Assembly: GCA_001724245.1 (NCBI GenBank)
Contig: MEDX01000009.1
Location: forward strand, 1 to 64,000
DNA: 64,000 nucleotides
Reading direction: 5' to 3'
Source of the DNA: Fonticula-like sp. SCN 57-25
Lineage: Eukaryota; Nucleariida; Rotosphaerida
The notes under the pieces were generated by a model. That model searched no databases. It saw only the letters and a program-made list of their open reading frames with translations, and was not told where the DNA came from. Each line of letters starts with the position of its first letter. Position 1 is the first letter of the stretch. Positions 57,696-64,000 of the stretch are shown here, piece after piece. The translations under genes were made by a program, and so were the position numbers.

Positions 57696-59418
57696 TCACG
57701 CCTTTTTCGCCTCTGCCAACTTTGTCTTTAACCTCGCCGTCTCCATATCGAGATCGAGCAGCGACTGCCTCAAGCTCTCGACCACGTCCGCGCGTCCCTC
57801 CTTCTTGTGCTCTGCAATGTACCGCACGACCTGCGCGCGCTGCACCTTGACAACGTCCATCTGATCAAGGATGGCGTCCACTTCCTTATTGCTGCTCCCT
57901 TGGGCAGCGCGCGCGGGCAGCTCGGGCGGCGTGGCGTGCGTGTTGGCAATCCAACTGAACAGGTTGCTCCACCGGCGGGTGTCGCCCGACTCGGAAGAAG
58001 CCTGCATGACCGGCGACGCGGCGGAAGTGGCGGGAGATGAGGCGGACACGGCAGGGGACGGCGGCGCCTTGAGGTCCTCCTTGGTGAGGAGCGGGAGGGC
58101 AAGCATGTGCGTCTGAAGGTAGTCATTCGCGGCGGCATTCATCGTCCTAAAGTGGAAAATCAGTATCAGAAAGGTACAAAAAGTGCCACAAATACACAGG
58201 AAAAAGTCAAAAATACACAAAAGGCATAAAAAACCCCCTAAAAGAGTCAACGTACTGGTGCAGTCTTCTCTGTGTATGGTCGTCGTCCGCCAATGGTATC
58301 GCATCAATTCGCCGCGCAACGGCGTCGTACGCGTGATAAATATCCATTATCTCCTTGCGCATCCGCTGCCCCTCGGCAAACAGCCGCAGCCGCTCCTTCT
58401 CCCCTGTCGTCGACCTGCACAATGTCAGTCAAAAATCAAGGGCAGAGTCAGGGGCATACTCGAGGGCGCGCAGGTGCGCCTCGTATGGCCCGCAGCGCAG
58501 GGCGGCCTGGCGCTGGAGCTTTTTCATGGCCTCGTAGATGAGCACGATGGGCGGCCGCGGCGGGTCGGCGTTGCGCTCCTGCTTGTGGCGGAGAAGGCCC
58601 CAACAGGCGGCACAGGCGCGCACGTGGGGGATGGAAGGGGCGGGGCTCTCGGGAACAACTACAAAGGAGTTTAGATATCCGGAATTAATTGTCAACGATG
58701 AACATCAATGCAGGCAAGTATCATCATCATCAGCATCATCATCAAGACCAGCGCAACATCGACAAGTTAAGCGACTATAGCCAAAACAAAGGCGCACCTC
58801 GTAGAAGCGGGCGCTGGTCCAAAGCGATGAGAATGGTGCACTTTGGCTTATTGCAGGTGACCGCCCCGCAGAGGCGGCAGTTGTGCTTGCGGCCGATCCC
58901 GCACGGGTCGTCGCAGACGCTGCACTTGCTGCCGTCCTGCCACTTGACTACCGACTGCTCCTTCTCATCTACATCAAACGAATAAGCAAGCCAATGAAAA
59001 GGTAAAGGTAAAGGAAAGGAAAGAAAAGCGTACGTCGCTTGAGGGGGAGCGTGATCGTGCGGTCCTCCTGGATCTTTAGCAGCTAAGGATCGCAGGTTAG
59101 AAAAGGAATCAGCAGAAAGGAAAAAGCGCGCCTACCTTATCAATTCGCAATTCGAGTCGCGACACTTCCAGCTCGGCCCTCTCAAGCAGCGGCTTCCGCG
59201 CCCGCCGGAACGCCTTCCAATGGCTCCGGGTGATCCCCACTGTTCCCCGCAACCGTCGTCAGCACCAGACACACACACATGATCATCGCGTACGGTATGG
59301 ATCGGACTCGATCTCCTCCCTATGCAAAGACGGCACAAAATTAAGTTCAAAGGGCGCTACGCGAGTGGAAAGGGCAGGAGGGGGCGTACGGCGGCCGTCG
59401 CTCGTCCGGGCTCGCCAT
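57696..59418 (-). CDS. PEP7: PEP7/VAC1/rabenosyn-type FYVE protein
   Basis: Minus-strand gene with seven or more short introns, starting MASPDERRPPYAPSCPFHS at 59418. The segment SHWKAFRRARKPLLERAELE...RLELRIDKLLKIQEDR matches the helix before the FYVE domain in Vac1. The FYVE finger reads KWQDGSKCSVCDDPCG then RKHNCRLCGAVTC, and continues with HVRACAACWGLLRHKQ, the rabenosyn-type end of the FYVE. After it, IVLIYEAMKKLQRQAALRCG and helical segments, then a coiled coil (AILDQMDVVKVQRAQVVRYI to DMETARLKTKLAEAKKA). It binds PtdIns3P and Rab5/Vps45 to tether endosomes. The N-terminal C2H2 finger of yeast Vac1 looks shortened or lost. Works in the same step as VPS3. Confidence 0.85.
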
Positions 59419-59454
59419 CGAAATCGCTGATGCCGTGTCGCTCGTCAGTCGAAT

Positions 59455-59460
59455 CACGTG
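59455..59460. promoter_or_regulatory. CACGTG box centred in the PEP7/DHRS4 promoter
   Basis: AATCACGTGACAA lies at the midpoint of a 77-bp divergent spacer, about 36 bp from each ATG. Such symmetry suggests one site serving both genes. Predicted site only. Confidence 0.5.
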
Positions 59461-59495
59461 ACAATTGCGTTTGCGTCAACAGGCGAGAGGTAAAC

Positions 59496-60461
59496 ATGGA
59501 GGGACGCCTGCGCGACAAGGTGATCATCGTGACTGCGTCGACGGACGGCATTGGTACGCGCTCTTACGGTACTATCATGTGTTTATTTATGCCCGTGAAT
59601 AGGCCGCGCGATTGTTGAGCGTCTCTGCCAGGAGGGCGCGCGTGTGGTTGTGAGCTCGCGCAAGGCCGCCAATGTGACTCGCACGGTGAGCGATCTACAG
59701 GCGAAGGGGTACCGCGTCATTGGCCTTCCCTGCCACGTAAGGTGCGCTTTTCCTCTTTTTTCTCTCTTTACTGGAATGCTGATCCCACCGCAGCAATGCC
59801 GAACAGCGCAAGGCGCTTGTCGAGATGACGGTTCGCGAGTGGGGCGGGATCGACGGTCTCGTGTCGAATGCGGCCGTGTCGACGAGCATGGGCGCGATGC
59901 TCGACTTTTCCGAAAAGGAGTGGGACAAGATCTTTGATGTCAATGTCCGCGCTGCCTTTCTGCTTGCCAAGGAGGCCGTCCCGCACATGCGCCCCGGATC
60001 GTCCATCGTCTTTGTGTCGTCGATCGCCGGCTTCAACCCGAGCCCCTTCCTCGGCATCTACTCTGTGCGCCCTTTTTGATGACCTTTGCGCTCTATTGGG
60101 CCTTGCTGACGCATGCGGGTGTGCACAGGTGAGCAAGACGGCGCTGCTCGGTCTGACGCACGCCCTCGCCATGGAGCTCGCGCCGCAGGGGATCCGCGTC
60201 AACTGCCTCGCGCCGGGGATCGTCAAGACGCGCTTCAGCGAGGGGCTCTGGAGCGACGAGCAGGGCGCATCGGAGCGCGTGCCGATGGGGCGGCTTGCTA
60301 CAAGCGACGAGATGGGCGGTGCGATGCCGATCTTTGGCAGTTTACAGTGAACTGATGTTGGCGCGCTGATAGGAACCGTGGCGTACCTGCTGTCGTCCGA
60401 CGCGTCGTATGTCACGGCAGAGACGATTGTCGTCGCCGGCGGCATGCCCTCGCGCCTCTAA
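59496..60461 (+). CDS. DHRS4-type NADPH-dependent carbonyl reductase, peroxisomal
   Basis: Several exons. Starts MEGRLRDKVIIVTASTDGIG, which continues after an intron with RAIVERLCQEGARVVVSSRK. The family-specific segment NVTRTVSDLQAKGYRVIGLP is followed by LVSNAAVST, the catalytic Ser (FVSSIAGFNPSP), Tyr and Lys (GIYSVSKTALLGLT), and RVNCLAPGIVKTRFSEGLW. The final exon joins as EMGGTVAYLLSSDASYV and ends GGMPSRL. The C-terminal SRL is a type-1 peroxisomal targeting signal, as in animal DHRS4, which reduces retinal and other carbonyls with NADPH. The intron within the GG codon pair is 54 nt or so. The stop is TAA (60459-60461). Confidence 0.9.
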
Positions 60462-60535
60462 GCGCCCGTTCAGTAAAGGCTTTTTTGTACAATAAACTGA
60501 TGCCGCGTCAAACCGCTATCACAGATTGACATTTC

Positions 60536-60549
60536 CACGTGGCCACGTG
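60536..60549. promoter_or_regulatory. Tandem CACGTG boxes before MYG1
   Basis: CCACGTGGCCACGTGG contains two CACGTG palindromes (60536-60541, 60544-60549) 2 bp apart, 56 bp upstream of the MYG1 ATG. Predicted regulatory element. Confidence 0.5.
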
Positions 60550-60604
60550 GAAGGGGATCGCAGGCAGGACGCTCCGCGCACTTTCGAGGCCGTTTTCTCA
60601 GAGG

Positions 60605-61907
60605 ATGGCGACAATCGTGACGCACGACGGCAGGTGCGTGTTGCCGTATTGGTACATGAACGCATGGCGCTGACGTCATGTTGATGCCGGTAGCTTCCAT
60701 GCCGATGAGGCGCTCGCGTGCTTCATGCTCGGTCGCACCGCCGCCTTCCGCGATGCCAGTGCGTTGGTGGCGATCGGCCGTCCCTTGTGCGCACGCGACT
60801 CACCCATTCAATTTGTATAGGCATTACGCGCACGCGCAACCCTGACGTGATCAATGCCGGCAGCATCGTCGTCGATGTCGGCGGCGAGTACGATGCCGCG
60901 CGGAACCGCTTTGATCACCACCAGCGCGGGTTTGCCGAGACCTTTTCGCCTGACTACAAGACCAAGCTGAGCAGCGCTGGTCTGATCTACAAGTGCGCCT
61001 CGATCTTTCGCGGCATCCCTGCTTGCTCACACGATCACCCATAGGCACTTTGGCCGCGAGGCCGTCGCTTCGGTCCTCGAGTGGCCCGTGACGGACGAGC
61101 GCATCGAGCGCGTGTACCAAAAGGTGTACCGCGATTTTATCGAGTCCATGGACGGCGTCGACAACGGCGTCAACGCCGTGGAAGGTGGCAAGCAAAACTA
61201 CGAGAGCAGGACGTCGCTGTCGCACCGCGTCGGCCGCCTCAACCCGTACTGGAACGAGACCGTCGACATCATGGTGCGTGGCCGGACGGCCTATTTTTCG
61301 CTTTCTTTCGGACTCACATATTTTGCGCGGTTGCATAGGAGCGCTTCCAGCGCGCGGTCGCGATCACGGGCGAAGAGTTTGTGTCGATCGTCCGCTCCGT
61401 CGGCCTCAGCTGGCTCCCGGCGCGCGCGATCGTCGAGCGCGCCATGGACGAGCGCGACGACACGCCGCCGTCGAGCGGCCGCATCATTGTCCTCCCGCAG
61501 TACTGCCCCTGGACGGTGCGCTACCACCTTTGTCACCGTGCGCGGCTAACCCCGCGAGCAGGAGCACCTCTTTGAGCTCGAGGCCGAGCGCAACCTGCCC
61601 GAGGACCGTCGCATTGTGTACGTCCTGTACGAGGACCAGAGCAAGTCGTGGCGTGTTCAGGCCGTGCCCGTCAAGGCGGGCGCCTTTGAGAACCGCAAGG
61701 CGCTCCCGGAGCCGTGGCGGGGGCTCCGCGACGACGAGCTCGCAAAGTGCTCGGGCATCGAGGGCACCGTCTTTACCCGTGCGCTTTTATATTTATTATT
61801 TGTGTGACGCTGACGAAAGGGGCGGCGCAGATGCGGCGGGCTTTATTGGCGGCAACAAGACGCGCGAGGGCGCCATGCTCATGGCCCAAAAGGCGCTCCT
61901 GTTTTGA
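60605..61907 (+). CDS. MYG1: MYG1-family DHH-like 3'-5' exonuclease
   Basis: Several exons. Starts MATIVTHDG, then splices to SFHADEALACFMLGR, the first metal-binding motif of the family. A second is IVVDVGGEYDAARNRFDHHQ, with the DHH motif followed by RGFAETF. Later segments include DGVDNGVNAVEGG, RVGRLNPYWNE, RIIVLPQYCPW and WRVQAVPVKAGAFENRKALP, all strong MYG1 features, ending GFIGGNKTREGAMLMAQKAL. MYG1 processes RNA in the nucleus and mitochondria. No obvious mitochondrial presequence precedes the catalytic region here. Introns of about 45-60 nt. Two CCACGTGG boxes lie upstream. Confidence 0.94.
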
Positions 61908-62108
61908 GGTGGTGTTTGAAAGTGTGTGCTGGTTTCGCTTGTACTCTTATAGTGCCGGGAAAGAATACTCTTAATGTATGTAGCAATTCCACTCTTTTAG
62001 AACGTTCTTTGCAAAGGAAATGTGCCACTTTTCGTGCTCCTTGGCACGGGATCAGCTAAATTACCCGGGTTTGAAGCGTAAAGATCCGACGATTGATTTG
62101 CCGAGCTT

Positions 62109-62121
62109 TGACCACGTGGCC
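62109..62121. promoter_or_regulatory. Extended CACGTG element before GCG1
   Basis: TGACCACGTGGCC, the third exact copy of the 13-mer in the window, 53-65 bp before the GCG1 ATG. Predicted regulatory site. Confidence 0.5.
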
Positions 62122-62173
62122 CGATTGTGTGTTTGTCGGTGTTTGTCAGACCGACCCAAAACGGCCGACCAGG

Positions 62174-63112
62174 ATGGAGGAGGGCGACGTCTGGATCTTT
62201 GGATGTGCGCAGCGGCGCGCGGTCAGTTGTGATTCTCGGCGCTCACATTGTGGTTTTAGACGGTTCCCTTGTATGGCGCGCGGGTTTCGACTTTGCCGAG
62301 AGGTACGCGGCGTCCCCGAATCGCGATTGCTGACACTGAACGACCGCAGCCATGTCGCCTACATTGAGGGATACCAGCGGCGCTTTTGGCAGGTACGTTC
62401 TTAATCCCTCATTGCGCTCTGTTCCTGACGACCGCGCACAGTCGAGCACGGACCACCGCGGCACGGAAGAGTACCCCGGCCGCGTGGCAACCCTTGTTCA
62501 GACCAAGTCGCCGTCGGTACGTTTGGCTCGCCTACTTTGCGGTTGCTGACAGCATCGCCGCAGGATCGCACGTGGGGCAGGGCGTACAAAGTGCTGGCGG
62601 AGAACTGGCCCGACGTCCGTAACTACCTGGACTACCGGGAAAAGGTGCGCTAGGCGGTCGCTCACGTCTAGCTTGGCCTTAACCGACATTTAGGGCGGCT
62701 ATTCGATTCACCGGGTGGCGGTCTTCCACTCGAACGAAAGCGAAATTGCCCAGGTGCGCTGCTCTGCTTCCCTTAGCAAATAATATCTTATTTTGGAACG
62801 TCGCGACTGACTGTGCTGCGCCAGGCGCTCGTCTACATGGGCACGTCGGACAACCCGCACTTTGTCGGCCCCGAGCCGCTCGACCAGCTCGCGCACCGCA
62901 TCTCTGTCAGCCGCGGTACGCCTTTTCTCCCTGTTTTGCTCTCTTCTCACGCGCACTGAGCAGGGCCGTCGGGTGTCAACTCCGAGTACCTTTTTGAGTT
63001 GTACGAGTGGATGCGGCAGCACGTCCCGCACGACAAGGACGACCACCTGGCTGAGCTATATGAGGCAGTGCGCGCTAAGCAACGCGTAGGCCACTCAGGG
63101 GAGCCCAATTAG
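62174..63112 (+). CDS. GCG1: GCG1/ChaC-type glutathione-specific gamma-glutamylcyclotransferase
   Basis: About seven very small exons. Start MEEGDVWIFG; splicing gives the hallmark YGSLVWRAGF. Next come HVAYIEGYQRRFWQ, SSTDHRGTEEYPGRVATLVQ, TWGRAYKV and, later, SNESEIAQALVYMG, in which the glutamates are candidates for the catalytic acid. NPHFVGPEPLDQLAHRISVS and GPSGVNSEYLFELYEWMRQH complete the ChaC domain. The enzyme splits glutathione into 5-oxoproline and Cys-Gly in the cytosol. The first intron uses a donor inside the GYGS codons. Length about 220-230 residues, close to yeast Gcg1. Confidence 0.92.
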
Positions 63113-63791
63113 TCAAGTTGTGCTTTTCTCAGGAACAATTTTGAGGCGTTTGTACTATAGGTAGGGAGCACGTTTACTGTGCCCGGAAATGGAAACTGTG
63201 TGCGATGCTAAAAAACGTCGATCCTCTGAGTCACGTGACAAACAACCGAATTGGGCAATAATCGACATCGATCAACCAATCCCGCTCTCTCGTTACCCTC
63301 GTCCCTATTTGGAAGACGGGGCAAGCTGCGACTTTCCAAATTAGGCGATCCATCGGTACAACTGGTAATTGCCAATTAGAACCCCTGCAACGACTGGTGC
63401 ATCTCAATTGGAATGCAGCCGGGAATAGCAACAGTGGCCAATCGACGATTCGGAGGAGCGCGACCGCGATAAAATTCCAGTGAAGGAAAAGCCGTCCAGA
63501 GCACGCTCGACGCCCCCCCAACGAGGACCCGTGTGTGTGAGAGAGAGCGAGTGTTAGAGCGCGCGCGTGTGTGTGAAAGAGTGAGAAAGAGAGGACAGAA
63601 TATCCCTCTGTTCGCCTTCCTCCGAGACGCCGGATTTACCCGAGAACCGACTGCCGCTCGTGGTCGCCCCTGCCCTTCCTGCCAATTGTTGTGCCAAACC
63701 TTCTTCTGCTCGTCGCCCGCTGTCCGAGCCCCCACCCTATTCAAACATTCCCTAGCCCTCTGTGAGCTTTTTCGTGACCAACTACGACAAG
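63113..63791. promoter_or_regulatory. Long upstream region with CCAAT cluster
   Basis: About 680 bp before the last gene. It holds a TCACGTGA box (63231-63238) and five CCAAT boxes in 200 bp: inverted at 63250-63254 and 63407-63411, direct at 63276-63280, 63372-63376 and 63438-63442. A GA/GT-rich, then C/T-rich leader follows. No coding frame with recognisable content. Probably a strong promoter with a long 5' leader. Confidence 0.5.
63530..63594 (+). repeat. GT/GA/GC low-complexity repeat in the leader
   Basis: Alternating (GT)n, (GA)n and (GC)n runs of 6-10 bp. It lies about 200-260 bp before the start codon of the last gene, probably in its 5' leader or promoter. Confidence 0.7.
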
Positions 63792-64000
63792 ATGCCCCCC
63801 CGCCATACCGAGGAAGCCCCGGCGCCGCTCGAGAAGGAAGTCATCGCGGACACCCCTCCGGCTTCACCGATCTCAATCGCCTCGACCGAGACCGCCGCAC
63901 TGCCTAGCGCGAAGGCGTGCCTCTTTGTGGCTGGGTACGGCACCGGTTTCCACTTTCCTGTTTTAGATTCTCACGATCCGTGGCGCGGTTTTTCCCCTGC
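63792..64000 (+). CDS. 5' end of an unrecognised gene (partial)
   Basis: From the ATG at 63792 the frame gives MPPRHTEEAPAPLEKEVIAD, then a Ser/Pro/Ala-rich stretch and SAKACLFVAG. A donor-like GTACGG follows at about 63935 and an acceptor-like TTTTAG near 63966, so a 32-nt intron is probable, and the frame continues past the window end. The first 45 residues are disordered. I do not recognise the family. The promoter suggests strong expression. Confidence 0.55.
   Translation, partial: MPPRHTEEAPAPLEKEVIADTPPASPISIASTETAALPSAKACLFVAGYGTGFHFPVLDSHDPWRGFSP

Overview
The window looks like a piece of a compact eukaryotic nuclear genome, most likely a fungus or a close unicellular relative of fungi. 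About 27 protein genes fill 64 kb, roughly one per 2.3 kb, on both strands, mostly separated by 80-350 bp. Nearly every gene is split by tiny spliceosomal introns, commonly 45-65 nt and down to 33 nt. Most have a GTRCG-type donor and a CTGAC/CTAAC branch site close to the AG. Typical fungal genes (VMS1, HAP5, ALG11, COX11, STM1, RQC1, PEP7/VAC1, TFB2) sit beside genes more often discussed in animals and protists (RIOK3-like kinase, WDR13, PRPF38B-like, LRRC57-like, a Niban-like PH protein). I cannot name the species. An early-diverging fungus or fungal relative, or a very compact basidiomycete, would fit. I saw no rRNA, convincing tRNA, CRISPR array or complete transposon.

Layout 0-16 kb: tail of an unrecognised gene; GOST/GPR107-type seven-TM protein (-); VMS1 (+); LRRC57-like LRR protein (-); HAP5/NF-YC (-) diverging from ALG11 (+); COX11 (-) diverging from a WD40-SAM protein (+); an ArfGAP with two UBA domains and NPF/FG repeats (+); a bacterial-type 3-hydroxybutyrate dehydrogenase (-).

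Layout 16-34 kb: a longer AT-rich intergenic stretch with inverted and tandem repeats, then RIOK3-like (+), TFIIH subunit TFB2 (-), VPS3/TGFBRAP1 (+), WDR13 (-), a C2-C2-C1-RasGAP (-), an ankyrin protein (+), a CUE-PTEN fusion (+) and a secreted-looking Mn/Fe superoxide dismutase (-).

Layout 34-64 kb: VPS13 fills 34.3-46.7 kb (+). Then come STM1/SERBP1 (-) diverging from RQC1/TCF25 (+), a divergent DEAD-box helicase with an RGG tail (-), a Niban-like PH protein (-), PRP38B-like (+), PEP7/VAC1/rabenosyn (-) diverging from a DHRS4-type peroxisomal reductase (+), MYG1 (+), GCG1/ChaC gamma-glutamylcyclotransferase (+), and the start of an unrecognised gene behind a promoter rich in CCAAT boxes.

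Functional themes: ribosome-associated quality control and ribosome protection (VMS1, RQC1, STM1); endolysosomal tethering, lipid transfer and phosphoinositide control (VPS3, PEP7, VPS13, PTEN, ArfGAP); Ras signalling; mitochondrial and peroxisomal metabolism. A CACGTG palindrome, in TCACGTGA and CCACGTGG forms, lies in front of about a dozen of these genes and may mark a shared regulon. I found no defence island or similarly dramatic system. The best leads are domain fusions, the intron donor consensus, the promoter motif and a candidate intronic snoRNA.
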